Shown here: positions 1 through 11,010 of the stretch, piece by piece
Position numbering within the stretch: position 1 is the first letter of the stretch
Layout: each line of letters opens with the position of its first letter
From: Daphnia carinata
Taxonomy: Eukaryota; Arthropoda; Branchiopoda; Diplostraca; Daphniidae
Length of the DNA: 64,000 nt
Assembly (NCBI RefSeq): GCF_022539665.2
Contig: NC_081336.1
Span: 9,710,778-9,774,777 of the forward strand
Reading direction: 5' to 3'
The notes under the pieces: model-generated
The model's database searches: none
Seen by the model: only the letters and a program-made list of their open reading frames with translations
Told to the model about the DNA's origin: nothing
Position numbers and translations under genes: made by a program

Positions 1-456
1 TTTCAGGATCGACTAGCATCACCTAAACTTATGTAGAGAAATGAAGAGGAAAAGACGCGGGAACGACGACCAAGAAACCGAAATGCTGTTGGATTCGTGA
101 TAGATGAGAAAGGAAATGTGAAAGAAGAGAACGAAAGACGCGATTAATTCGAGAAAAAGGGGAACAGAATGCTGATGGTAAGGATCAATGAAGGTCTATC
201 ATTCTTGATTTATGGAATAGTTTGACAACGTCCTTGAGACTTGCTTTCGCAATCTGGAAAATACGCTGCAACTAAGAAGAAATGGCGTTTGCGCTATATG
301 TCTCGTAGATAAGATCTGATAAATGGATTCTTCAGTTACCACTGCAACTGACCTCTTTTTTTAAATAAATGTCTATTCACAACATTCTCTAAGCATTTAA
401 ACCAGTTAATAGTTTGCCCGGTATTTCATTTTAATCCGCTGTGCGAAGGCGAAAGG
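1..456. other. 5' flank of C1q gene, copy A
   Basis: No gene is visible here. From about position 145 the sequence matches the flank upstream of the other two C1q copies (from about 33.1 kb and 63.08 kb), so this is the promoter-side part of the duplicated unit. The first ~140 bases have no match in the other units and mark where unit A was joined to different DNA. I see no clear TATA box. Confidence 0.5.
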
Positions 457-2284
457 ATGGGACATAATTTATCCGGGACGATTCGATCGTTTCGTCTTAT
501 TTTGGCGCTGTCTACGTGCTATCTCACCGCTGCTCCACCTGATCTTCAAGCAAGAGTTGAACAACTTGAGAAAAACTATGTGAGTCCCAATTCATATCTT
601 TTCTTGCTGCATTGATTCATAATGGTTGACTTACGCGTTCGCGCAAAGGTCGAAATTAAAAAACATTTGGAAGCCAAAATTTTTGATTTGGAGACGAAAG
701 TCGGTCAACTGGAAGCCAAAATTGAAAAACAGGATTCACTTTTGGCCGTTCTCGAAAAAGGACATGACCCTTTGAAAAATACTGTCGCCATCAATCGACC
801 CCGTCGTCAGATCGCAACTCATCGTACTTGCCGGGAAATCAAGGACGCAAATCCGTCGCTCTACGACGGCATGTACTGGATTGATCCAGACGGACAAGGC
901 ATCGGTGATCCACCAATCTACGTCGATTGCCTCTGGTAGGCGAGGCGGCTGCATATATCTGGTGGTATCTTATATCTGATAAATAGTGGCGGTGGATGGA
1001 TACTTTCAGGGGCACAACATTCATTTTGCATGACAGCGAGTCGTTCATGGACATTGGAAATTGCACAGAACCCGGATGTTACTCGAGGCAAATCAAATAT
1101 AACGCAAGCGATAGACAAATCCAAGCGTTGATTCAATTGTCTGAGTACTGCTTCCAAATCATTGGCGTACCGTGACCAAAGCTCAAATTTATTTTAATGA
1201 TCGTTTATTCTAAAATTTGTGATTGACGATGCAGTATTATTGCAGAAACTTGCCATTGAAGTACAACGGGACCGTCTATGCTTGGTGGATCGACAAAGAC
1301 GGGAAAAGGAACGAGTTTCCCAGTTTGGAGAATTGCGACAACCTCGATGACACTGTAAAGTTTGAATTAAGTACGAGAGTTTTATTTATTTGAATTAAAA
1401 AAAAACGAATTGACAATTGAAATCGGGGCTGAATCTAGATTTCATAGACGATGAAGATATGTTGCCTGTCACGCGCCTCCATTTTAGCAATCCCTTTAAG
1501 GGCTCCGGCAAACACGAAGTGAGCCGGTTAAAATGTTTTGGTAAGGTAAAAACGCAGCCAATGCCGAGATCGTGCGACGATTTGCAACGGATGGGACACA
1601 CTCTCAACGGTATCTACTCAGTCAGGAGAGCTAAACGAATAGAAACTGTTTTCTGCCAATTTGATAAACGACCTGATGAACGACGTAGGTGATATGTATT
1701 CACGTCTTTGATTTGATTAACTGTCATTTTGGTAGATCTGCAAAAGGAGATATGTCAAAATCAAATTCTTAATTTCAGAATTCCAGGAGAGGATCGGATA
1801 TCAAAACATAAAAACAAAGCCAATATACTTCAACGTACAGAAAGACAAGAATTTTTCGAAAAGAGACGTTCCGCTTCCGTTTGAGATTACCATCGTCAAC
1901 ATTGGAGAGGCCATGGATTTGCCAAGCGGCGTATTCACAGCACCCGTCAAGGGAACTTACTTCTTTTCCTTTGCTGGACTCACGCAATTTCCGATGCTTA
2001 CAGGTCCAGATCCAGTTCCAGTGCAAAGGGAACTAGGCGCCAATCTTTATAAAAATGGTGAAAGAATAGCAATCAGTCAGGTTAATATAGGCTACCTCGT
2101 ATATCCGGATAATCGAAGTCCAATCACCCTTCAAAGCACTGTATCTTTGCGAGCTGGAGACAAAGTATGGATCCAGATATATATTGGGATCAGTGGAGGG
2201 TTTTTATACGACGAGAGGCATGCGGAAGTGGACCAGGGTTCACACACGCATTTTAACGGGTGGCTTTTGGAAGAAGAAATCTAA
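457..2284 (+). CDS. Secreted coiled-coil / fibrinogen-like / C1q-domain protein, copy A (spliced)
   Basis: Proposed exons are 457-579, 649-935, 1010-1166, 1235-1370, 1439-1684 and 1779-2284. The phases join cleanly to 1455 nt (484 aa). The start MGHNLSGTIRSF is followed by a hydrophobic stretch ending near TAAPP, a likely signal peptide. Residues ~30-90 look like a coiled coil. Residues ~100-200 resemble the fibrinogen-like module of neurexin-IV/CNTNAP-type proteins (GMYWIDPDGQG, HDSES, PGCYSRQIKYNAS, YAWWIDKDG). A second short module has SCDDLQRMGHTLNGIYSV. The C-terminal ~180 residues form a C1q domain (FTAPVKGTYFFSFAGL, LYKNG, LQSTVSLRAGDKVWIQ, HFNGWLLE). Splice borders were chosen by GT-AG sites, phase and match to this Daphnia protein type; the exon 3 donor (GTACCG) is weak. 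A secreted, oligomeric, ligand-binding role is inferred from the domains. Confidence 0.85.
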
Positions 2285-3049
2285 GTAATGCAGAGGTTTT
2301 CCACACCCCAATGTGTGCCAGCAAGTACTACGACCACAAACATAAAACATCCTTCAATCCCATTATCAATGTACGTTCATGTCTCTGTAGGGACATTATA
2401 GTCTTGCAAACAGCAATTACCTGGCTGTTTTACCAACTGCACATGTGTGAATCTCATTCTATATGATTGCTCAACATGTTTTTGCCATCGCTGTTTCTTT
2501 TCAGGATTGAATCGCGTGCTGGAAACTGAGCGTGGTGAAATAATGTTTTCTTTTTATTTTTACTTTATATTTCCTAGTTGTCGATTCTCTGCAATACAAA
2601 ACTCTGTTCAGTAACATTGGTTTGGCCAATGCAACGATGTTTGTTGATACCTTAAAAAATCATCAGCATCAGAAACTGATTTCTTAATTATTCGAAATTC
2701 TTAAATTCAATTCACAGTATGAAATTCAGTTCAACATTTCATAATTCCATTGCCATTTTTTCGCGATTAATTATTTTATTTTGTTTCTAGCGTGAGTTGG
2801 CAATGCTGTCGAGGAACTGGAGTGGGGAGGGTAAATAAAGCGCCAAATTACGCTCACCAACTGATCAGTTTCACCATTGCCATTTTAACTGACAGCCACA
2901 AAGGATGTCTTACCTGTCGCTTTCTACTCGTCTCTATTTCTGTTTCCGTATTGTAAGAGTTTCAGTGTTGAAGACAAAAGTTTTCAGGGACAATCGGCTG
3001 ACAAAAAATTAAGTTTTCAAATCAGATAATGTATCAAGTGTAAAGAAAA
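2285..3049. repeat. Interspersed repeat: 3' tail of the exon-chain (snoRNA-host-like) family
   Basis: No protein gene. From about 2395 this matches 35.36-36.0 kb closely, and 9.72-10.25, 31.49-32.04 and 52.48-53.2 kb more loosely. Shared landmarks are a block near 2403 (aaacagcaattacctggctg), one near 2800 (ggcaatgctgtcgaggaact) and one near 2894 (cacaaaggatg). It lies directly before a P module in every copy, so the two blocks travel together. Confidence 0.6.
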
Positions 3050-3740
3050 ACGACGATGGCAAGTCGGTCAGCTGATTGAGAGACTATTGGCGCCCTCGAC
3101 GGGAATGTAGCAACCACTACCCAATCGCCCAGTGTAAAGCAGATAGTTCATCGATGGCTGTGCTGCGTTTGAATGCAATTCGTAACGGAGGAAGTTCTCT
3201 GCTCCATTTCCAGGTTAGTTTTTAGCTAATTTTTTTTTATTTTTTTTTGCATGTGTCATCATACAATGACATCTCTGAAGGGCCTAAAATCTAGACCCCT
3301 CTCCTCTCCCAGTTATTTGGCTGTTTTTTTTCAAGTTGTAACCGTTTATTTTTTTGTTTTCCTTTTATTGATTTTCGAGAGATCCTTGAAAATGATGCAG
3401 TGTAAGAATGCACTGATTACGTCTTTTTTTTTGCCTATTCATGGTCGGCCTTGTCTTCCAGTCCTTTTTTTTTTGCCATGTTTCGCCATTTTGGGCTCCA
3501 TTTCTGCTTCGATGTCGCCATAGAGTGAGGTTTGACAATTCATTGTTCGAACTGAAGAACAATGCAAGGGGCCTGCGTTTGCCAGAAATGGGGAAACAGG
3601 TGGCTTGGCAGAATCGTTTGAAAAACAATCACTCTTTCTTGCCGACTTGATTTGATTGATTTTTCGCATTTTGTTCCCAAACTTTTGAAGGTCACACAAG
3701 GAAAAGTGGCATTTGCTCGGTAGATGTCTACTCGTTTAAA
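3050..3740 (+). promoter_or_regulatory. P module, copy 1: conserved upstream block plus 60-nt first-exon-like segment
   Basis: One of nine copies of a ~700-bp module. A 60-nt open segment (3154-3213) reads MAVLRLNAIRNGGSSLLHFQ and ends at a splice donor (cag|gttagt). Upstream are a CAGCTGAT box and a GGCGCCCTCGACGGG block. Downstream are an ATGATGCAGTG...CACTG hairpin and a partly decayed GGCGCC inverted repeat. The open segment is basic and hydrophobic with no acidic residue, like a mitochondrial targeting start, but I cannot name the parent gene. The module points toward the 3' end of kinase gene A1. Confidence 0.5.
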
Positions 3741-4583
3741 AAATCGTAAAATCAATTGTATACAAGCAGATGATTTGGCTAAAAACAAATGGATAGAATA
3801 GTATAGCATATAGTAGGAGGGTTTTAAAAACTTATTTAAGTAATTGTATTATTAAATGGCTGTGTTGTTGATGTGAACTACACACTTTTTCAATTTGCTA
3901 AATCTTTATCGGTGTATACAGCCTTTGTCAATGTTTTTTTGTTTTTACTTGCTTTTACTTTTTATTTTCTTTTTTTAATGGTTTGCTAAATTGCAACACA
4001 GCTGGCAAGAAAAGATTTGATTGTCAAGTTTGACGGTCGTACTGTTTTCGCGTGAAAATTTCTTTCATTTGACTAGCGGAATTGTTAAACGATCGCAGTT
4101 AGCTCTACCGGCAAAAGCGGTTTCTCATTTGCCTTTAAGATGACGAAGAAAATTGGGGGTTTTTATTCACCATTCGAGATATAATTTTTTTATTGTTTAT
4201 TAAGGTTCTTTATTGCTCTGATTGTTTTCCTGAATGAGCTCCATTACAGTTTGCTAGAAGCTTGAAATGAAATGAAATACTTATCCAATGAGAGAAGAGG
4301 CTTGTTGAACCGATATTGAATCACTTGTTTTTTGCTTTGATACTTTCTTTTATTTTAAAGTCGTTTGCCCACATCGAATTTATAAATTGTCGAATGAGTC
4401 GCAATCAACATGGCTAAAGGAGTCATAAATTGATAAGACTCTATGACGATGTAGTCATTATTTTTATTTTTGAAAGTCCGTCGGCCTGAGCAATACACCC
4501 AAGAAAGCGGGATTTTTGAGTTTTCAAGGAGTAAATGGCAAAATTATTCCGAGTATACAACAGTCGCCATATTTTATTTTCCG
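3741..4583. other. 3' flank of tandem-kinase gene A1
   Basis: No gene seen. The stretch is AT-rich and matches the flanks at 36.7-37.55, 43.3-44.2, 17.8-18.6 and 54.0-54.8 kb. It holds the terminator side of the minus-strand gene A1. I could not pin down a polyadenylation signal. Confidence 0.5.
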
Positions 4584-7500
4584 TTAAAGTGCATTGCATC
4601 GCCAAGAGTCATGATGAGTCATGATACAAACATGAAGTGCTTCGTCGAGCAGTTTTAGGATTTCGTCCTTGTTGCTAATCTTATCATTATCGCGTAAATA
4701 ACTTTGAGCATTCCTTCCATCATTGTCCTTTGCATTCACATCAATTCCCAGTTGGATTAAAAGTGGAAAGGCGTCAATTAAATTAGGGTTTGAATTTGAT
4801 CCACACAAATAATGGAGCGCATTCTTTCCCTGAAATTCCTTTTCATTCACATCAATTCCCAGTTGGATTAAGAGTTGAATGGCGTCAATTAAATTTGGGC
4901 TTGAAATTGATTCACACAAAAAATGGAGCGCATTCCTTCCAAATTTGTCCTTTGCATTCACATCAATTCCCAGTTGGATTAAGAGTTGAATGGCGTCAAT
5001 TAAATTTGGGCTTGAATTTAACCAACACAAATGATGGAGCGCATTGCTTCCATATTTGTCCTTTGCATTCACATCGATTCCCAGTTGGATTAAGAGTTGA
5101 ATGGCGTCAATTAAATTTGGGCTTGAAATTGATTCACACAAAAAATGGAGCGCATTCCTTCCAAATTTGTCCTTTTCATTCACATCAATTCCCAGTTGGA
5201 TTAAGAGTTGAATGGCGTCAATTAAATTTGGGCTTGAAATTGATTCACACAAAAATGGAGCGCATTCCTTCCAAATTTGTCCTTTGCATTCACATCAATT
5301 CCCAGTTGGATTAAGAGTTGAATGGCGTCAATTAAATTTGGGCTTGAATTTAACCAACACAAATGATGGAGCGCATTGCTTCCATATTTGTCCTTTGCAT
5401 TCACATCGATTCCCAGTTGGATTAAGAGTTGAATGGCGTCAATTAAATTTGGGCTTGAAATTGATTCACACAAAAAATGGAGCGCATTCCTTCCAAATTT
5501 GTCCTTTGCATTCACATCAATTCCCAGTTGGATTAAAAGTTGAATGGCGTCAATTAAATTTGGGCTTGAATTTAACCAACACAAATGATGGAGCGCATTC
5601 CTTCCTAAATCGTCCTTTGCATTCACATCAATTCCCAGTTGGATTAAAAGTTGAATGGCGTCAATTAAATTTGGGCTTGAATTTGATTCACACAAAAAAT
5701 GGAGCGCATTCCTTCCATATTTGTCCTTTGCATTCACATCAATTCCCAGTTGGATTAAAAGTTGAATGGCGTCAATTAAATTTGGGCTTGAATTTGATTC
5801 ACACAAATAATGGAGCATATTCTCACCATATTTGCCCTTTGCATTCACGTCGATTCCAAGGCGAATTAAGTCGTTGATTCTTCCAACTAGATCAGCCGAA
5901 GTGTAACCAGCAAAAAGTTGTCGAAATTCTGTTTCTTTTTCAGTCAACTAAATTGGTGAAATTCACAATTGTTTACGTTGTTAATTCCTCACTTATAAAA
6001 AATATTACTTTATTCTTAATGGATGCCAGTTGATTGACGACTTCTGTCGAATTCATTCTTTTTTCCGTATCATATTCCAACATTTTCGTTAGTAAGTCAT
6101 TCTCATAATATTTGCGCAGTTCGCCATCAATTTCTGAAATTTAGCACCCGATTGTTTATAAATAGAAGAGTAAAATAGAATTGAAGTTAAAAATTGGCAT
6201 TACTCGTCATATTCACTGGATTATTTTCAATGATGTTCTTGTGAATTTCAGTTTCACTTGAGCCGAATAAATGTTCTCCCTCCAAAAAAATATAACCGTA
6301 GACAATGCCGAGAACGAACACATCGCTCTTGACGGTGCCCCAAAACTTATTATTTTTCACGTTTTGATCGTTGTTGAGTTTTTCCAGCACTTCGGGTGCG
6401 TACCAAGTTCTCGTTCCTCTCACTCCAGTCCACGAGTGAAGTCCCTTTTCGTTTACGGATTTGGCCAGTCCAAAATCAGACCATTTCATTATTATATTTT
6501 CATATTTTCCAGGCTTTCGCATAATGAGGATGTTTTCCGGTTTAATGTCCCGATGTATTAAATTCTTTGAATGGATGTATTCCAGGCCTGTGGCTAATTG
6601 ACGGAATATTTCGATAGGAGGTAGTATACGTTCGTTGTATTTTTGGGATTATCCATCCTTCAGAAAAAGTTGATCTAAAGAAGCGACACATAATTCCAAT
6701 GCGTAGTACCTTTAACGCGAGAACGAAAAAAACAAATCAATTTTGGAATCATTTTGTTATTTAAAGTCATAAAAAAAATGTCTTGCATAAAGTCGTTGTC
6801 CGTTTCATAATGAAGAAGTTTGACGATGTTCGGATGATCCAATTTTAGCATTGCGTCTTCTTCTCTTTTGTCCACATGACGCATTTCAACTCTTTTGACT
6901 GCAACTTCACGACCTCCGAACTTCCCTTTGTTTACCATACCAAAGCCACCTTCCCCTATTGGTTGTTGGCGGTCGAACCAAATTTTCATCTCTTTGTTAA
7001 ATTTATTTTGCGAATAATAAAACGCATTCCATCCAGCGTTGTCCGGCAGCATCATATCCACTCCGAATTTAGTCAAAATACCAACTGCGTCGACTAAATT
7101 TGGGGTTGAATTGTATCGACATAGATAATGGAGCGCATTCGATCCATCGTCGGTTATTGCCTTTGCGTCGATTCCGGATTGATTCAAGACTTCAATTCCG
7201 TTAATTAAGGTTTGGCTTGAATGGTATCGACACAAATAATGAATGGCATTCATTCCATAGTTGTCCCTTGCATTCACGTCGACACCGCTTTTGATTACGA
7301 GTTGAATTGCGTCGGTAAATTTTGGGTTTGAATAGTTACGACACAAAAGATGGAGCACATTCGTTTCGTCTTTGTCCTTTGCGTTCACGTTAATTCCGAA
7401 CTGAATTAATTCTTCTATTTTTCCCGTGAGATCCTCTCGCGAATCACGCCCACACAGTTCAAGCAATTCTTTTTCTTTTCCAGTGAGCTAATTGATAAAT

Positions 7501-8522
7501 TGACATTTGCATACGAATGCTCGACTTGCTTTAAATTCATTATACCTTATCCTTGATCGACTGCAATTGAATGAGAACTTTTTCCGATGTTATTCTTTCA
7601 TTGGGATCGTTTCTCAACATTTTTTCGAACAGGTCATTCTCGTAACAGTCGCGCAATTTGCCATCCATTTCTAGGTATAGCAATCAATTCTTTTTATCAG
7701 AAAATAATATCATTATAGTATATCAGGTATTACTTTGCATGTTAATGGGATCTCCTTTAACTATGTTTTCGGCAATTTTATTTTCGATGGAACCGTAGAG
7801 ATGTTCGCCATTCAAGAGTAAATTACCGAAAACAAGTCCCATTGCAAACACGTCGCTCTCGATGCTTACTGGATAACTGGTTTCATCTACATTTCCTGTA
7901 GGGCTTTTCTTCTTTTTTTTTTTCAATCGAAGCCACTCGGGGGCTAACCATGCCTTATTGCTTCTGATAGGACTGGTTTGCTTTGCTTCACTGACACTTC
8001 TGATCAGTCCAAAATTTGTCCATTTGAGAGTTATCTCATCTTGGCCAGCAGGTTCCTCCGCAATCAGGACATTTTCTGGTTTGATGTCTCCATGAACTAA
8101 ATTATTTGAATGGAGGTATTCGAGACCAGAAGCTAATTGAAGCAAACCATCGATATGATGGGGCATACGTCCCTTGTATTTTCTGGCATCATCCGACTTC
8201 AAGAACAGCTGATCTAAAGTGTCCAAACACGGGCCCAATGCATAGTACCTGGTAACATTTTAACGAAAACAAAATCAAATCCTTGTTGATATCGTACTGT
8301 TCTAAATTCTAAAAAATAAGAAATGCCCTACAAATAGACATAGTCACTTTCACGCTCATGAAGTTTGACGATGTTTGGATGATTTAACTCTAGCAAAGCT
8401 CTTTCTTCTTTACTTTGGTGCCTATGATGCACTCGAAATTTTTTCGTTTGAACATCGCCAACTCTGAACTTTCCGCCAAACGCTTGACCTGAACCATCCA
8501 CCATATTTCCGATGCTCGCCAA
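4584..8522 (-). pseudogene. Tandem pseudokinase-ANK-kinase-ANK gene A1, disrupted
   Basis: By homology to intact gene B2, seven exons: 8332-8522, 7734-8248, 7546-7670, 6787-7487, 6204-6709, 6009-6133 and 4584-5947. The first kinase-like domain has lost the glycine loop and VAxK lysine, has HGD for HRD and NFG for DFG, so is probably inactive. Four ankyrin repeats follow, then a kinase with GEGGFG, VAVK, HRDIKPEN, SDFG and YAPEV, then about ten ankyrin repeats and a C-terminal cap (KDEILKLLDEAL). Two nearby compensating indels put an in-frame TAA at 6649-6651 inside the second kinase. One A is missing from the run at 5251-5255, shifting the frame in the ankyrin array. Intron 4 uses a GC donor (AT|GCAAGA). 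Upstream sequence is shared with B2. The start codon is the least certain part. Two protein pieces could still be made, or the lesions could be assembly errors. Confidence 0.75.
4700..5870 (-). repeat. Ankyrin-encoding 111-bp tandem array, gene A1
   Basis: About ten copies of a 111-bp unit (37 codons) that are nearly identical in DNA, reading roughly GRNALHFLCESNSSPNLIDA and then IQLLIQLGIDVNAK. A block of three units (about 4920-5250) is repeated as the next three (about 5253-5585). This explains why this exon is 333 bp longer than its partner in B1 once the single-base deletion is allowed for. The ankyrin unit is about four residues longer than the usual 33. Confidence 0.85.
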
Positions 8523-9376
8523 ATACTGAATAGTTCCGCAATGTTACAGTTTTTCAAATGACTTTGTTGCGATGGCTTCCGTTCAGACCTAAGCAAATGA
8601 CCAACGCCTTTACTTGATAACGTTTATCTTGAACCTGACAATACTGTGTAATCTACTGACCAGGTTTATCGGTAGTGAAACGCGTCTCTTACACAACGAT
8701 TCGAGAACAACAAAAATTAATGATGAACTTTTCGATCCTGAATAAGCATGGCATTCCTTTCGCTATGATTGTCTCTATAATATTAAATTCTCGATCACCC
8801 TTTCCTTATTTTTATTGTTTTATGCGGCTATAATTTGTGGTGGTTTTTGGATCTGAAATATTGCCATTGTTGGTTGTGGATGTATTCATCATCTTTGTAT
8901 TACCATGATAACAATGTGTTTATCTTCCTGGTGTCATCACCGAAAATAGGCCACTACCCGTATCGATGACCAAGTGCTTCCCCCAACCCCCTTTTCGCCT
9001 TTGTTTGCTTGGTATGTATTTTTGTTTTGCTTTTGCTGCTCCTGTTAACAGGAGACGTTCCTCTAATTTAAATTCACGATAAAACATTTAACTGTTTCCG
9101 TTAATCGCGTTTCGACAAAATGAACTGAATTAACCGGTTAATCATTTCATCACATTGTTTTCTACGTTGTGGATCTTTTCTACACATTTTGACTATATTA
9201 CAAAAAGATTGCTAACAGTGTCAATCAGTTTTCAACTTGTTGACGTCAGTGCTATATCTGTAGCAGCTAACTAGGAGCAATAACGCGATTTTTTAACTTA
9301 TCAGCCGGGAATTTTCTTTTAGCCAATTCATCCATTATCTTGACGTGTGTTGACGCGTTTTGGCCCCCCCCCCCCC
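8523..9376. other. Upstream region of tandem-kinase gene A1
   Basis: No gene seen. Positions ~8597-8800 contain the block shared by all the kinase genes (48.1-48.4, 41.2-41.4, 14.5-14.7 kb), including acaacgattcgagaacaaca, so it probably holds the minus-strand promoter. A run of 13 C ends it (9364-9376). Confidence 0.5.
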
Positions 9377-9570
9377 AAACCTGATGAAGCATGAATAGCA
9401 GACGGGAGTGACACCTCATGGTCAAGTGCTTTACGACAACAGGATTACAGCCAATGAAACGTTTGACACCCAAGCCATCAGAATCATGGATGCGTAAATA
9501 CTTAAAGAAATAGTACGTATCTATTCTCTATTTTCTTGCAAAAATAAAAGGTCTTCAAAGAGCTTACGAA
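9377..9570 (+). repeat. Interspersed block starting TGATGAAGCATGAATAGCAG
   Basis: This ~190-bp block recurs at about 15.65, 19.56 and 42.01 kb. In those copies it leads directly into a TATA-type start site of the exon-chain family. Here it stops at about 9570 and joins the tail of that family, so the middle of the unit (about 2 kb in the 50.9-53 kb copy) is missing. Confidence 0.55.
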
Positions 9571-10309
9571 AAATTCGCTTCCGCACTTCAGGTAATAATC
9601 TTTTATGGTGCTGATCTGTTCCAGATATTGGGTAAACTTTCAGGTATGACGATTCGAATCGAAGGCTTGTGCAGAGCAGAGAACTCACTTCAGATTCTTT
9701 TTTAATGGCAGGCTGTTGGTTTTTAGAATTGAAATTCTTGCTGGAAATTGAGCATGATGAAATAATGTTTTCTTGAATTCTTTTTATTTTTACCTTATAT
9801 TTCCTAGTTGACGATTCTCTTCAATACAAAACTCTGTTAAGTGACATTGGTTTGGCGAATGCAACGCTGTTTGTTGATATCTTAAAAATTCAGCAGCTTC
9901 AGAACCTGATTTCTTAATCATTCGAAATTCTTAAATACAATTTGCAATATGAAATTCAGCCCAACATTTCATAATTCTATCGCCATCTTTTTCCGATTAA
10001 TTGTTTTATTTGGTGCATAGCTTGTGTTGGCAATGCTGTCGAGGAGCTGGGGTAAGAAAAGCGCCAAATTCCGCTGACCAACTGATGAGTTTCATCATTG
10101 CCATTTTAACTGATATCCACAAAGGATGTGCTATGTGTCGCTTTCTACTCGTCTCTATTTCTGTTTCCGTATTATAAGGGTTTCAGTGTTGAAGACAAAA
10201 GCTTTCAGTCGCAATCGGCTGACAAACAATTTAGTGTTCAAATTAGATGATGTATCAAGTGTAACTTGAGGCAATGGACCACCTGGATGAAATGCTGCTG
10301 AATAATGTG
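9571..10309 (+). repeat. Exon-chain family, 3' tail copy
   Basis: Matches 31.34-32.05 kb almost base for base and 51.65-53.2 kb loosely. It starts inside the position of the box C/D snoRNA candidate of the 51.7 kb copy (ctgatctgttccag), but the 3' arm and D box are absent, so the RNA gene is broken here. No protein gene. Confidence 0.5.
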
Positions 10310-11010
10310 TAGACTGGCTATTGAGACGGTCAGCTGATCGAGAATGATTTGGCGCCTTCGACGGGAATGCATCAACCACGACTTCCGTGCAGTGAAAACT
10401 AGTTCATCGATGGATGTGCTGCGTTTGAATGCAATTCATAACGGAGCAAGTTCTCTGCTCTTTTTCCAGGTTAGTTTTTAGATATTTTTTTTGCTTTCGT
10501 TTTGTATGTATCGTCGCACAATGACATATCAAAGGGCCTAAAATGTCGACCCCACCCCTCTCTCAGTTATTTAGCTGTTATTTTTTTCAAATTGCAACCG
10601 TTTATTTTTTTGTTTTTCTTTCATTGATTTGCGAGAAATCCCTGAAAATGATGCAATGTAAGAATGCACTGATTCCGTCTTTTTTTCGCCCTTGGTCGGC
10701 CTTGTTTTCAAGTCCTTTTTTTTCTGGCCATTTTGACGCCATTTTTGCTTCGATGGTGCCATAGAGTGAGAGGTATCGTTGACATTGTATTGCTCGTACT
10801 GACGAACAATGCAAGTGGCCTGTTTTTTTGTTTGAAGTGGGGAAACAGCTGATTTCCCAATCATCAGATGGCTTGGCAGAATCTTTATTAGAACCGTCTC
10901 TTTCGTGACGACGTCATTTGATTGTTTTTTCCCATTTTGTTTTCCCAATGTTTTGAAAGTCACACCAGAAAAAGTGGCATTTTCTTGGTAGATGTCTGCT
11001 CGTTTAAAAA
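10310..11010 (+). promoter_or_regulatory. P module, copy 2
   Basis: Same layout as the copy at 3050. The 60-nt first-exon-like segment is 10410-10469 and reads MDVLRLNAIHNGASSLLFFQ before cag|gttagt. Downstream ATGATGCAATG...CACTG and ATGGTGCCATAGAGTGAG blocks are kept. It points toward the 3' end of kinase gene A2. Confidence 0.5.

Noticed and set aside
622-939. Short single-exon protein starting MVDLRVRAK
   Set aside because: The first bases are intron; the true frame enters at 649 from a signal-peptide exon and leaves through a donor at 935.
1775-2026. Minus-strand frames across the C1q exons (also 34736-34987)
   Set aside because: Shadows of the + strand C1q exons.
4700-5870. CRISPR-like or satellite repeat
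   Set aside because: The 111-bp periodic units encode ankyrin repeats in frame, have no spacers, and the genome is eukaryotic.
4790-5877. Long + strand ORFs through ankyrin arrays (also 11556-11897, 37915-38316, 44491-45462)
   Set aside because: They are shadows of the minus-strand 111-bp repeat. The minus frame has ankyrin consensus and conserved splice sites.
9364-9376. Run of 13 C as a regulatory or G-quadruplex element
   Set aside because: Its length differs from the unit B copy (12), as expected for a slippery homopolymer; no further structure.
10080-10125. Possible box C/D RNA (actgatgagtt ... taactgat) in the family tail
   Set aside because: It is only about 45 nt, has no complementary terminal arms, and the C box is broken in other copies.
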